Of a stretch of DNA of 64,000 nt, positions 8,640-18,600 are shown in pieces. A model generated the notes under the pieces. The model did not search any database. It had not been told where the DNA came from and saw only the letters and a list, made by a program, of their open reading frames with translations. The position numbers and the translations under genes were made by a program. Each line of letters opens with the position of its first letter. The stretch's first letter is position 1. Location: assembly GCA_012927585.1 (NCBI GenBank), contig JABBOY010000039.1, positions 34,529-98,528 on the forward strand, read 5' to 3'. The stretch is from Glaciimonas sp. (lineage in GTDB: Bacteria; Pseudomonadota; Gammaproteobacteria; Burkholderiales; Burkholderiaceae_D).

Positions 8640-9608
8640 ATGTTGAGAATGACAAAAAACAAATCCATTATGTCGTTGCGCGGCTTGCTTGGGATTGTCA
8701 TGGCGTGCTGCTGCACACTGGGTGTTGCGGCAGATTTGGAATTGGAACCGGTGCGTGTTGCTCCCGGCGTGTATGTAGTGTACGGCGACCTTAAGCCGGC
8801 CAGCTACGGCAACGATGCGCTGACGGTTAATCTCGGCTTTGTCGCCACCTCGGCCGGGGTGGTCGTCATCGACAGCGGCCCCTCTTACCGCGTCGCCCAA
8901 AAACTGCATCGGGCAATCGAGAAAGTCAGCAGCTACCCGATTAGATACGTTATCAACACAGGTTCCGACCCGGCGCGCTGGCTCGGCAACAGTTATTTCA
9001 AAAAACTCGGTGTGCCCCTGATCGCCCATGAGGAAGCCCGTAAACTGATGGAAATGCGCGGTGCCGATCAACTCAAGGCGATGCAGGCTTTGCTCCAGGA
9101 AAAGGCTTACGGTACCGAGATCGCCCTGCCACGCGGTTTTTCTAGCGACATGGAAGAGGTCCGCTTCAGCGACAGCCTGCTGCAATTATCGTATTTCGGT
9201 CCATCTCAAAGTTCCGGCAACATTGCCGTCTGGCTGCCACGGCAGGAAATCGCGTTCGCTGGCGCCATCATGCAATCCGACGCCTTGCTCACGCTCACCC
9301 TAGACAGCCGCATCGCCAGCTGGATCGCTGCTTACGATAGCCTTGCCGGCTTGCGCCCGCGTCAAATTGTTCCTGGCCGCGGCACGCTCGTCGAGCTGGC
9401 GCGCCTGGACGCTGACACTCGCGCCTATCTCGTAACATTGCAAACCGAAATCGATCAAGCGGTGCAGCGTGGCGCAACCAAAGCCGAAATTATTTCTCAG
9501 GCTGAAAAATCGAAAAAACTTACTGCGTTCAAGCGTCTGGCGGGCTACGCCGCGTTGGCCCCGGCAAACGTTTTGCAGGCTTTACGTGAGAAGGATGCGC
9601 TGCGTTGA
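8640..9608 (+). CDS. Exported metallo-beta-lactamase-fold protein lacking the metal ligands
   Basis: 322 residues from ATG 8640. A signal peptide is visible (hydrophobic LLGIVMACCCTLGVAA before DLELEP). The body follows the MBL fold seen in the SoxH/quinoprotein-relay branch (APGVYVVYGDL, NLGFVATSAGVVVIDSGPS). The usual metal motif THxHxDH is replaced by NTGSDPARWLGN, and the later PGHG is PGRG. By family knowledge these losses should remove zinc binding, so it is probably a non-catalytic periplasmic protein. An earlier in-frame ATG at 8562 would overlap the TPMT gene and hide the signal peptide. Confidence 0.75.
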   Translation: MLRMTKNKSIMSLRGLLGIVMACCCTLGVAADLELEPVRVAPGVYVVYGDLKPASYGNDALTVNLGFVATSAGVVVIDSGPSYRVAQKLHRAIEKVSSYPIRYVINTGSDPARWLGNSYFKKLGVPLIAHEEARKLMEMRGADQLKAMQALLQEKAYGTEIALPRGFSSDMEEVRFSDSLLQLSYFGPSQSSGNIAVWLPRQEIAFAGAIMQSDALLTLTLDSRIASWIAAYDSLAGLRPRQIVPGRGTLVELARLDADTRAYLVTLQTEIDQAVQRGATKAEIISQAEKSKKLTAFKRLAGYAALAPANVLQALREKDALR

Positions 9609-9755
9609 CACCAACCAATGTGACCTTCCTGATCTGAAAATCATGCTTTTCAATCGCAGCCGGTTTGCCGACTGCCTTTGCCCGGCGCTCCCAAGTGCGT
9701 CCAGGCAATTTTGCCGAACTCCAGCCAGCGCGGTGATAGGGCCGGCGAAAACCTT

Positions 9756-9761
9756 TATAAT
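9756..9761 (+). promoter_or_regulatory. -10 box candidate for the fmdB-DUF502-aspS group
   Basis: Perfect TATAAT, 31 bases upstream of the FmdB-like start. No convincing -35 hexamer is seen at 16-18 bases. Confidence 0.4.
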
Positions 9762-9792
9762 GCCGGGTTTGGATGATTTTTCCGGGATTACC

Positions 9793-10152
9793 ATGCCAAT
9801 CTATGCTTACCGCTGCGAAGTCTGTGGCTTTGCCAAAGATGTGCTGCAAAAAATGTCTGATGCACAGTTAACCGAATGCCCTTCCTGCGGCAAATCCAGC
9901 TTTAAAAAGCAAGTCACCGCTGCCGCTTTTCAGTTGAAAGGGTCGGGCTGGTATGCGACCGATTTTCGCGGTGGTTCTGGCGGTGCCAATACCAGTGCCG
10001 GCGGAGGCGAAGAAACTTCGACTGCCGCTGCCTCGCCCGAAACCAGCGCCGCAACAACGGTAACAGCAACACCAGCGACAACAGCGGCACCGCCAGCGGC
10101 ACCGTCCAGCGTCTCTGGCGGCGACAAAGCAAGTGCTTCTGCTGAGAAATAA
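9793..10152 (+). CDS. FmdB-family zinc ribbon protein
   Basis: 119 residues starting MPIYAYRCEVCG, the near-invariant start of the FmdB family of putative regulators. The zinc ribbon uses C-x2-C (YRCEVCG) and C-x2-C (ECPSCG). The second half, from about residue 60, is low complexity (Gly, Ser, Thr, Ala, Pro) and presumably disordered. The longer frame that starts at 9469 overlaps the preceding gene and is not the real start. It is followed by a DUF502 gene and aspS, a typical Burkholderiales order. Confidence 0.9.
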   Translation: MPIYAYRCEVCGFAKDVLQKMSDAQLTECPSCGKSSFKKQVTAAAFQLKGSGWYATDFRGGSGGANTSAGGGEETSTAAASPETSAATTVTATPATTAAPPAAPSSVSGGDKASASAEK

Positions 10153-10207
10153 TCGCCATCTAACGAATACCTGCTGTCAGCCTTGACGGTTGGCAATAAG
10201 GAAAACC

Positions 10208-10831
10208 ATGCGTAAATATTTCATTACAGGTTTGCTGGTTCTGGTGCCTCTGGTCATTACCCTGTGGGTGTTGAGCCTGATTATCGGCACCATGGATCAA
10301 TCCTTGCTGCTGTTGCCGGAGCGCTGGCAGCCGAAGACGCTGTTTGGTTTCAACTTGCCCGGTCTGGGAACGATTCTTACATTGCTGTCGATCTTCCTGG
10401 TTGGCTTGCTGGCGCAGAATTTCATTGGCAACTATGTGGTGATCGCCTGGGAGGGCATACTCAGGCGCATTCCGGTGGTCAACTCGATCTATTCCGGCGT
10501 TAAACAGGTTTCCGATACGCTGTTTTCGCCGAACGGCAATGCCTTTCGCAAGGCGTTGCTGGTGCAATATCCGCGTGAAGGCTCTTGGACCATCGCCTTC
10601 ATGACGGGAACCCCGGGCGGGGACGTCAAAAACCATCTTCTGGGCGATTACGTCAGCGTCTACGTACCGACCACGCCCAATCCGACATCCGGTTTTTTCC
10701 TGATGATGCCCCGGGCAGATGTGATTGAACTCGACATGAGCGTCGATGCGGCGCTGCGTTATATTGTCTCGATGGGCGTGGTTGCACCGGAAAAAACCGC
10801 TGCGCCGCTCCCCAAAAAAACGGTAATGTAG
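10208..10831 (+). CDS. DUF502 integral membrane protein
   Basis: 207 residues. Two hydrophobic segments (about 5-30 and 55-80) precede a conserved soluble domain with RIPVVNSIYSGVKQV and a PNPTSGFFLMMP block, diagnostic of DUF502. The function is unknown. The start is ATG 10208 with GGAAAACC directly upstream; an upstream TTG is possible but has no ribosome site. The tail (APLPKKTVM) is short and variable. Confidence 0.9.
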   Translation: MRKYFITGLLVLVPLVITLWVLSLIIGTMDQSLLLLPERWQPKTLFGFNLPGLGTILTLLSIFLVGLLAQNFIGNYVVIAWEGILRRIPVVNSIYSGVKQVSDTLFSPNGNAFRKALLVQYPREGSWTIAFMTGTPGGDVKNHLLGDYVSVYVPTTPNPTSGFFLMMPRADVIELDMSVDAALRYIVSMGVVAPEKTAAPLPKKTVM

Positions 10832-10900
10832 GGCATATCCGCTGCACCGCGCCGTACCGAATAACTGAACACCGAATTTTGATATAGACAAGGTAAGACA

Positions 10901-12721
10901 ATGTCCTCCATGCGAACCAACTACTGCGGCCTCACTACTGAGGCACTGATCGGCCAAACCGTTAGCCTGTGCGGCTGGGTGCATCGCCGCCGCGATCACG
11001 GCGGCGTCATCTTCATCGACCTGCGCGACCGTGAGGGCTTGGTGCAGATCGTTTGCAATCCCGAGCAGGCTGAAGTCTTCAAGGCGGCCGAACAGGTGCG
11101 TAACGAATTCTGCTTGCGCGCCATCGGCACTGTGCGCAACCGGCCGGACGGCACCATCAACAACAACCTCAAATCCGGCAAGATTGAAGTCGTGTGCGAC
11201 ACGCTGGAAGTGCTCAACCCTTCGGTTACGCCACCGTTCCAACTCGATGACGACAACCTGTCGGAAACCACCCGTCTGACGCACCGCGTGCTGGATTTGC
11301 GCCGCCCGCAAATGCAAAATAATTTACGGCTGCGCTACAAGGTGACGATGGAAGTGCGCAAGTTCCTCGATGAACTCGGCTTCATCGACATCGAAACCCC
11401 GATGCTGACCAAATCCACGCCGGAAGGCGCACGCGATTATCTGGTGCCGTCGCGCGTGAATGCCGGCGCCTTCTTCGCGTTGCCGCAATCGCCGCAATTG
11501 TTCAAGCAATTGCTGATGGTGGCCAACTTCGACCGTTATTACCAGATTACCAAGTGTTTTCGCGACGAAGACTTGCGCGCCGACCGCCAGCCTGAATTCA
11601 CCCAGATCGATTGCGAGACCTCGTTTCTAAACGAGCAGGAAATCCGCGACATGTTCGAAGACATGATCCGGCTGGTGTTCAAGAACTGCCTGAATGTCGA
11701 GCTGCCCAAGCCGTTCCCGGTGATGGATTACGCCACCGCGATGGGTGTGTACGGCTCCGACAAGCCGGATATGCGCGTCAAGCTGGAATTCACCGACCTG
11801 ACCGCCGTTATGAAAGATGTCGATTTCAAGGTATTCAGTGGTGCGGCCAACATGGAAGGCGGTCGTGTGGTCGGCTTGCGGGTACCGGGTGGTGCCAGGG
11901 AAGGCAGCGGCATGCCACGTTCCGAGATCGACGCTTACACCCAATTCGTCGCGATCTACGGCGCCAAGGGCTTGGCCTACATCAAGGTCAACGAAATTGC
12001 CTTGGGCCGCGAAGGCTTGCAATCGCCGATCGTCAAGAACTTGCACGACGCGGCGCTGGCGCAAATCGTTCTGCAAACCGGTGCCCAGGACGGCGACCTG
12101 ATTTTCTTCGGGGCCGACAAGACCAAAGTCGTCAATGATGCAATCGGCGCGTTGCGCGTAAAGATCGGCCATTCCGATTTCGGCAAGAGCCACGACTTGT
12201 TCGACGATGCCTGGCGTCCGCTATGGGTGGTGGATTTCCCGATGTTCGAATTCGATGAAGACGGCCAGCGCTGGAACGCTTGCCATCACCCGTTCACTGC
12301 ACCGAAAGACGGCCACGAAGATTATCTCGAAACCGATCCCGGCAAGTGCATTGCCAAGGCTTACGACATGGTCTTGAACGGCTGGGAACTGGGTGGCGGT
12401 TCGATCCGTATCCATCGCGCCGAAGTGCAGAGCAAAGTGTTCCGCGCCTTGAATATCGATGCCGAAGAAGCCCAGCTCAAGTTCGGTTTCCTGCTCGATG
12501 CGCTGCAATACGGCGCACCGCCGCACGGCGGCCTGGCATTCGGCCTGGATCGCCTGGTGACGATGATGACTGGTTCCGACTCGATTCGCGACGTTATCGC
12601 TTTCCCTAAAACGCAACGGGCCCAGTGCCTGTTGACACAGGCGCCATCGGCAGTGGACGAAAAGCAGTTGCAGGAATTGCATATCCGCTTGCGCAATGTG
12701 GAGTTGGTTGAGAAGGCTTGA
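10901..12721 (+). CDS. aspS: Aspartyl-tRNA synthetase, non-discriminating type
   Basis: 606 residues, the bacterial length including the GAD insert. The OB-fold anticodon domain is followed by class II motif 2 ([18 protein letters not shown]) and motif 3 ([13 protein letters not shown]). The anticodon domain has His33-Gly34 in [10 protein letters not shown] where discriminating enzymes such as that of E. coli have Leu. It also keeps Gly in RPDGT at the second position known from Pseudomonas. Both features mark enzymes that also charge tRNA-Asn, which then needs Gat[13 protein letters not shown] offers two starts, 10901 and 10910. Confidence 0.97.
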   Translation: MSSMRTNYCGLTTEALIGQTVSLCGWVHRRRDHGGVIFIDLRDREGLVQIVCNPEQAEVFKAAEQVRNEFCLRAIGTVRNRPDGTINNNLKSGKIEVVCDTLEVLNPSVTPPFQLDDDNLSETTRLTHRVLDLRRPQMQNNLRLRYKVTMEVRKFLDELGFIDIETPMLTKSTPEGARDYLVPSRVNAGAFFALPQSPQLFKQLLMVANFDRYYQITKCFRDEDLRADRQPEFTQIDCETSFLNEQEIRDMFEDMIRLVFKNCLNVELPKPFPVMDYATAMGVYGSDKPDMRVKLEFTDLTAVMKDVDFKVFSGAANMEGGRVVGLRVPGGAREGSGMPRSEIDAYTQFVAIYGAKGLAYIKVNEIALGREGLQSPIVKNLHDAALAQIVLQTGAQDGDLIFFGADKTKVVNDAIGALRVKIGHSDFGKSHDLFDDAWRPLWVVDFPMFEFDEDGQRWNACHHPFTAPKDGHEDYLETDPGKCIAKAYDMVLNGWELGGGSIRIHRAEVQSKVFRALNIDAEEAQLKFGFLLDALQYGAPPHGGLAFGLDRLVTMMTGSDSIRDVIAFPKTQRAQCLLTQAPSAVDEKQLQELHIRLRNVELVEKA

Positions 12722-12765
12722 TGCCGTGCGGTTTAGAAGCATTAGTTTCAAGGCATAATAAAAGA

Positions 12766-12789
12766 GCGCGGATTTTCGCGCCTTTTTTT
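12766..12789 (+). terminator. Rho-independent terminator after aspS
   Basis: Stem GCGCG/CGCGC around GATTTT, followed by seven T. It lies 45 bases after the aspS stop and only 10 bases before the nudB start, so nudB is either read through or has another promoter. Confidence 0.75.
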
Positions 12790-12798
12790 CGTCATAAC

Positions 12799-13281
12799 AT
12801 GGACATGACTCTTAAAATTCCCGAATCCGTGCTGGTTGTGATTCATGCCGCCAATCTTGATGTGCTGCTGATTGAACGCGCCGATCACCCGGGCTACTGG
12901 CAGTCGGTGACCGGATCGAAGGATTTTTTGGAGGAGCCGCTGGCGCGCACTGCAGTGCGCGAAGTGGCTGAAGAGACCGGAATTCTTGTGGTGGATTGCG
13001 CGGCACCCAGCGGCTCAAGGGTGCCGCTGCAGCATCTGCACGACTGGCAGCTATCCAATGTTTATGAGATTTATCCGATCTGGCGCCATCGTTATGCGCC
13101 CGAGGTGACACAGAATACCGAGCATGTGTTCGGACTCCTGGTGCCGCGCGCGATCCCGATTGTGCTGGCGCCACGGGAGCATGTCCGGTTTCGCTGGCTG
13201 CCTTACCGCGAAGCGGCAGACCAGTGTTTTTCGCCCTCGAATGCGGAAGCGATTTTACAGTTGCCGACATATCTGGGTTGA
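12799..13281 (+). CDS. nudB: Dihydroneopterin triphosphate diphosphatase NudB (Nudix)
   Basis: 160 residues. NudB removes pyrophosphate from dihydroneopterin triphosphate in folate synthesis. The Nudix box is present from GSKDFLEE to REVAEETG, with one residue more between the first Gly and the REVxEE core than the 23-residue textbook motif. The N-terminus KIPESVLVVIH and the WLPYREA segment also fit NudB. Starts ATG 12799 and 12805 are both possible; neither has a good ribosome site. A longer frame upstream would run through the aspS terminator. Confidence 0.85.
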   Translation: MDMTLKIPESVLVVIHAANLDVLLIERADHPGYWQSVTGSKDFLEEPLARTAVREVAEETGILVVDCAAPSGSRVPLQHLHDWQLSNVYEIYPIWRHRYAPEVTQNTEHVFGLLVPRAIPIVLAPREHVRFRWLPYREAADQCFSPSNAEAILQLPTYLG

Positions 13282-13311
13282 TTGCGTTTGACCAGCGCGG
13301 TTTTCGATGAA

Positions 13312-13388
13312 ATAGCATACTGATAAATGTATTTTTTTGTAACGCATTGTTTTATTGCGGCGAAGGCATAATTATTAGTCATACTCCC
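13312..13388 (+). repeat. Dispersed intergenic element, copy A
   Basis: 77 bases from ATAGCATACTG to GTCATACTCCC, with a T7 tract, ACGCATTG and GCGG inside. About 57 of 77 positions match copy B at 22148-22224 by hand alignment. It ends 78 bases upstream of the EEP nuclease gene. Confidence 0.65.
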
Positions 13389-13466
13389 ATGTTTATGGTT
13401 ATCCGTGGGACGCCGCTGCACGAACGCAGCAGTGGTACTCTGATCGGCAGACGGTAGAATATTCAC

Positions 13467-14258
13467 ATGAAACTAAGCATCGCAACTTATAACATCCACA
13501 AGGGCGTGTCTTCATTTGGCAGCCATCCGCGCATTTTGGCGCTGAAACAGGCGATCGATGCACTCGATGCAGAGCTGGTGTTTCTGCAGGAAGTGCAGGG
13601 ACGACATGATTTGCATGCGGCGCGCTATCCGCTGTGGCCAAGCCAGGCACAGGATGCCTTTCTGGCTGGGACCTCACGCCATTCGGCGTATGGCATGAAC
13701 GCGGTGTACAGCCACGGCCATCACGGCAATGCACTGTTGAGTCAGTTCGAGATTGCTTCGTCGAGCAATCGGGATATCTCTGACCATGCATTCGAGCAAC
13801 GCGGGATTCTGCATTGCGTAGTGCGCACTCCGGCCGTCGAAGTACATTGTTATGTAATACATCTGGGATTGTTTGCGGCTGGGCGGCGACGCCAGACCGA
13901 GGGCTTGATCGAAACCATCGAGGCCTCTGCCGCGCCGGGTGCACCGATTATCATTGCCGGCGACTTCAACGATTGGGGCAATCGCCTGAGCGCGGCGCTG
14001 CAGTCGCGCCTAGGTGTGACCGAAGTATTCGATGATGGGACGCCCAAGCTGCGTCTGCGCGATTATTTGCACCGCAAGAGTCGCCGTGTGCCGACGGCAA
14101 TGCCGGCACGCACTTTTCCTGCCGGTTTGCCGCTGTTGCGGCTGGATCGGATTTATGTGCGCGGTTTTACGATTGAGTCGGCCGAGGTGCTGCACGGCGC
14201 GCTGTGGGCCGGGCTTTCGGATCACGCTCCGATTATCGCGACGCTGCGTCTTTCCTAG
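13467..14258 (+). CDS. Endonuclease/exonuclease/phosphatase-family protein (YbhP-like)
   Basis: 263 residues of the EEP fold. Metal and catalytic motifs are in place: TYNIHKG at 7-13, FLQEVQ at about 37-42, a central HLGL, AGDFNDWG, and a final LSDHAPI. The substrate is unknown. It is followed nine bases later by clsB, the same pairing as ybhP-ybhO of E. coli, which suggests a phospholipid-related role. The start is ATG 13467 directly at the first strand. Confidence 0.88.
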   Translation: MKLSIATYNIHKGVSSFGSHPRILALKQAIDALDAELVFLQEVQGRHDLHAARYPLWPSQAQDAFLAGTSRHSAYGMNAVYSHGHHGNALLSQFEIASSSNRDISDHAFEQRGILHCVVRTPAVEVHCYVIHLGLFAAGRRRQTEGLIETIEASAAPGAPIIIAGDFNDWGNRLSAALQSRLGVTEVFDDGTPKLRLRDYLHRKSRRVPTAMPARTFPAGLPLLRLDRIYVRGFTIESAEVLHGALWAGLSDHAPIIATLRLS

Positions 14259-14267
14259 TCGTAGCCC

Positions 14268-15431
14268 ATGCGATCGGTCAACTTCACTTCTCAAAATACC
14301 ATTACGTTGTTGTATTGCGGCACCGAATTTTTTCCGGCCCTGATTGCATCGATAGATACGGCGGTTTCGGAGGTGTACCTGGAAACCTATATTTTTGCCG
14401 ACGATAGCGTCGGCCAAGCAGTCAGAGACGCGCTCAAGCGCGCTGCGGCGCGCGGCGTGGTGGTAAGTGTGATTAGCGACTGGGTCGGCACCGGGCGCGC
14501 CTCGGTTAGGCTGCTTGACGCCGATCTGCTGGCGGCCGGCGTGCACCATCGTGTCTTTAATCCCTGGTTTCGTCGTGGCGTGGCGCGTTTGCACCGCAAG
14601 ATCTGCGTGGTGGACCGGGAATGCGCTTTCGTCGGCGGCCTGAATATCAATGACGACTTGCAGGACGATAGCAATGCATCGGTGCTGTTGTCTGCGCCGC
14701 GCTGGGACTTTGCAGTGCAGGTGCGCGGGCCGCTGGTGGACGTTATCCACGAGGAGGCGCGGGCGCAGTGGCTGCGGTTGGGCAAGCTGCCGCTGATGGC
14801 GCGGCTGGAACTGTTCCAGGAGTTGCGTTCCACGCTGCCAATCCGATCGAATCAGCCGGCGCTGGCCGGGCTGGTGGTGCGCGACAATCTGCGTAATCGT
14901 CGCACCATCCAGCGCGCTTACCTGCAGGCGCTTGGTAGTGCGCGCAAAAGCGCATTGCTGGCCAACCCTTATTTCGCCCCGGGCCATAAGTTTCGCAGGG
15001 CACTGGCGGCGGCCGCAGCGCGCGGGGTGCAGGTGACGGTGCTGATTGGAGTCGGCCAGTTCCGGTTGCAGGATTCAGTGGCGCATGCGTTTTATCCGAA
15101 ACTACTGAAAAGCGGTGTCAAAGTGGTGGAATACCGCAAGACCCAGTTGCACGGCAAGGTCGCGGTGGTGGATGACGATTGGGCTACGGTCGGCTCCAGC
15201 AATTGTGACGGCTTGAGCCTGTTCATCAATCAGGAGGCGAATGTAGTGGTGAAGGATGCCGCATTTGCCGGCACGTTGCGGCGCCATATCGAGGACGCCA
15301 TTGCCGCTGGCGTGGTGATTCATCTGGAAGATTTCACCAATATTCCGCGCTACAAACGGGTCTGGTACGGCTTCACGTATCTGGTGTATCGCGGAGTGAT
15401 GCGCATCGTTACCCTGGGTAGTTATTCTTAA
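14268..15431 (+). CDS. clsB: Cardiolipin synthase B (phospholipase D family)
   Basis: 387 residues with two HKD motifs: HRKICVVDRECAFVGGLN near 109 and HGKVAVVDDDWATVGSSN near 290. These are the paired catalytic sites of phospholipase D-type cardiolipin synthases. There are no N-terminal membrane helices, as in ClsB rather than ClsA. The N-terminal TLLYCGTEFFPALIASID block matches the family. It is cotranscribed with the EEP gene upstream. Confidence 0.93.
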   Translation: MRSVNFTSQNTITLLYCGTEFFPALIASIDTAVSEVYLETYIFADDSVGQAVRDALKRAAARGVVVSVISDWVGTGRASVRLLDADLLAAGVHHRVFNPWFRRGVARLHRKICVVDRECAFVGGLNINDDLQDDSNASVLLSAPRWDFAVQVRGPLVDVIHEEARAQWLRLGKLPLMARLELFQELRSTLPIRSNQPALAGLVVRDNLRNRRTIQRAYLQALGSARKSALLANPYFAPGHKFRRALAAAAARGVQVTVLIGVGQFRLQDSVAHAFYPKLLKSGVKVVEYRKTQLHGKVAVVDDDWATVGSSNCDGLSLFINQEANVVVKDAAFAGTLRRHIEDAIAAGVVIHLEDFTNIPRYKRVWYGFTYLVYRGVMRIVTLGSYS

Positions 15432-15613
15432 GCCATAACTATCCAGTGCCGGCTGAATAGTAGCCATAAGCCTCAAAATGGTCACTGTAGCCACCGTATC
15501 AGAGACCCAAGCCGCGGCACTGACTTTGTCAAAATTGTTGTTAGTTGTACACTTGCCAAAAATAGTTAAGGAGATTGGCAGCCATTGCTGCGGCCAGGTA
15601 TATTTTCAGGGGG

Positions 15614-18600
15614 ATGATGAATCGGCCAAATTTTCTTGTGCGTGTTTCCCCTTTTTTTCGGGCCGGCATGCGGCTCACTCCAGGTTTGCGCAGCCGGCAA
15701 CGCAGATTATTAAAATTATCGCCGGTTTTACCGGACTATCAGGGTAGAAAACTAGTGTCGTATTTGACTGAAAAAATAATGCAGCTATGGCGCAATGCCG
15801 GGTTGTACACTCGATTGCTGCTGCCCATTCTGTTGCTGATCCTATCGGTGAACGTGGTTCAGGGTTATTTGATATTGGAGTATGCAAAATCCGATGCGCA
15901 GATAAGCTACCGGGAAGAATTGCATGAAATACAACGCGATCTGGTGCCGGCGCTAGCTGAACAAGCGGTGATTGGGGACATCGGTGCGATCAGTAGGTTG
16001 CTGCAATCGCAAATCAGGGAGCGCGCCGATCTTGGCTTGGTTCAGTGGCAGTACCAGTTGAATCTGCTGCAAGTGATGGATTTGGATGGCCGGGCCGCGC
16101 TGCTTGCGCCGACATGGTTTGTGCGCCTGCTTGCTATCCCTGCGTCTGAAATTGCGGGGCCGATCATGTTCGGCGGCAAGTACTATGGCGTATTGCGTTT
16201 GCGGATCACGCCGGTTCCGGTCATCAACAAGATATGGCTCCGATTCCTGGACTGGGGCAAGATTTTCAGTGTGTTTATCGTCGCGATATTCTTATTGGTC
16301 AATTTGATTCTGCGCAGCAATCTTGCTGCGCTTGGGCAACTTTCGGCTGCGGTCAAACGATTCAAGGCAGGTAATTACAGCGTGCGCGTGCCGGCCAGCG
16401 GCAGCCACGAGACGCGTGGGGTGGCCGGTGCTTTCAATGGCATGGCGGCCGAACTGGAAGCCTTGCTGCAGTCCTTGGAAGAAAGTAACAGCACGCAAAG
16501 CGAGCAATTGCATTTCAACCAGCAGTTGCTGGCGGCACTGCCGATTCCGCTCTATTTCAAGGATACCGATGGGGTGTGCCTCGGCGTGAATACGGCGTGG
16601 AAAAATTTGTATGGATTCTCTACGGACGAGATTGTCGGTTATTCTGTGCAGGATGTATTTTCCAGTGCACCGGGGTTTGTCGCGCATCACTTGAAAATGG
16701 ATGCTGAGTTATTTCAACACCCGGGTCGGCAGACCTATGAAATCACGGTTCCGACAGCACACGGTATCTTGCGTGATGTTATTTATTACAAAGCTACCTA
16801 TACCAACGTCGAGGGTAGCGTAGCCGGTTTGATCGGCGCAATTGTCGACATTACCGAGCGCAAACAGGCGCAAGCGGCACTCCAGGCTGAAAAAGAGCGC
16901 GCTCTGGTGACGTTGGCGTCGATTGGCGACGCGGTAATTACTACCGATCTGGATGGCCGGGTGGAGTCGCTCAATGGCGTGGCGCAACAGTTGACCGAGT
17001 GGAGCGTCGATGCCGCGCAGGGACTGCCGCTGGAGGCGGTTTTCAAGATCCTGGATGAGGATACCAGACAGCCCGCCACGAATTTCATTTCGTCTGCCGC
17101 GTTCGGAAATGCCAGTACAGTGCTTGCCAACTTGATATTGATGGGTAAGGACGGCAAAGAGTGTTCTATCGAATGTTCAGTCGCTCCCATCCGTAATCCT
17201 GAAGGCACGCTATTCGGTTTCGTCCTGGTGTTTCGCGATGTCAGCGAGAAGCGCCATCTGCTTAGTCAGATCACCTGGCAGGCCAGTCATGATGCGTTGA
17301 CCAAGCTGCCTAATCGGGTCTTGCTGGGCGATCGCTTCAAGCAAGCCATCGCCAGTGCACAGCGTCATCAGCAGTTGCTGGCAGTGTGCCTGCTGGATCT
17401 GGATGGATTCAAGCCGGTCAATGATTATTACGGTCACGAACTGGGCGATCGCTTGCTCATAGAGCTGGCCGGCCGCTTGTCATCCACGCTCAGGGGCGAG
17501 GATACCGTGGCCCGTCTGGGCGGCGATGAGTTCGTTCTGTTGCTCAGCGGCTTGAACGATATCCACGAAATCGGGCTGGCGATGCAGCGGATTCTGGCGA
17601 AAGTCGCCGAGCCTTATCTGCTCGATGGCCAGCCGATCCAGATTTCTGCCAGCATCGGCGTAGCGGTGTATTCGCAGGATGAGATCGATCCTGATACCCT
17701 GCTGCGGCATGCCGATCAGGCCATGTATCAAGCCAAGCAGGCCGGGCGCAGTCGCTATCATTTTTTTGACACCAATCAGGATCATCAGGCGCAAAGCCAG
17801 CAGCATCAGCTGAATCGTATTCGCCGGGCGCTACAGCAGGGTGAGTTGCGTTTGTACTATCAGCCGAAGGTCGATATGCGGCGTGGGCAGGTGGTTGGAA
17901 TGGAAGCGCTGTTGCGTTGGCACCACCCTGAAAGAGGCGTGATCGGGCCGCTGGATTTTCTGCCCCTGGTCGAGCAGACCGACCTGATCGTCGATATCGG
18001 CGAGTGGGTGCTGCATGAAGCCCTGCGGCAAATGGCGCAGTGGGCGGAGATAGGAGTGAACTGGGTTATCAGCGTCAATATCGCAGCACATCATTGTGAA
18101 CGTCCTGATTTCCTGGCGCGACTCAAGGACATTTTGGCCGATCACCCTGCGGTATCGCCGCGCCTGCTGGAGCTGGAAATCCTGGAATCGGCCGCGCTGG
18201 GCGATATTATTTACGTGCGCAACCTGATTACCGCTTGCCATGCGCTGGGCGTGACTTTCGCGCTGGATGATTTTGGCACGGGCTATTCATCGTTGACCTA
18301 CCTCAAACGCTTGCCTGCCGATGTGCTGAAAATCGATCAAAGCTTTGTGCTGGGCATGCTCGATGATCAAGCTGATTTGGCGCTGGTCAAGGCGGTCATT
18401 AGTCTGGCCGCGGTATTTAATCGCACTGTCATTGCGGAAGGGGTGGAAACTGCCGAACATGGGATGTTGCTGATGCAACTGGGATGCGACCTGGCGCAAG
18501 GTTACGGCATTGCCCGCCCGATGCCGGCATCGGATGTGGTGGCTTGGTCTCAACAGTACCTTCCTGCACCACTGTGGGCTGAATGGGCCGATATTACATT

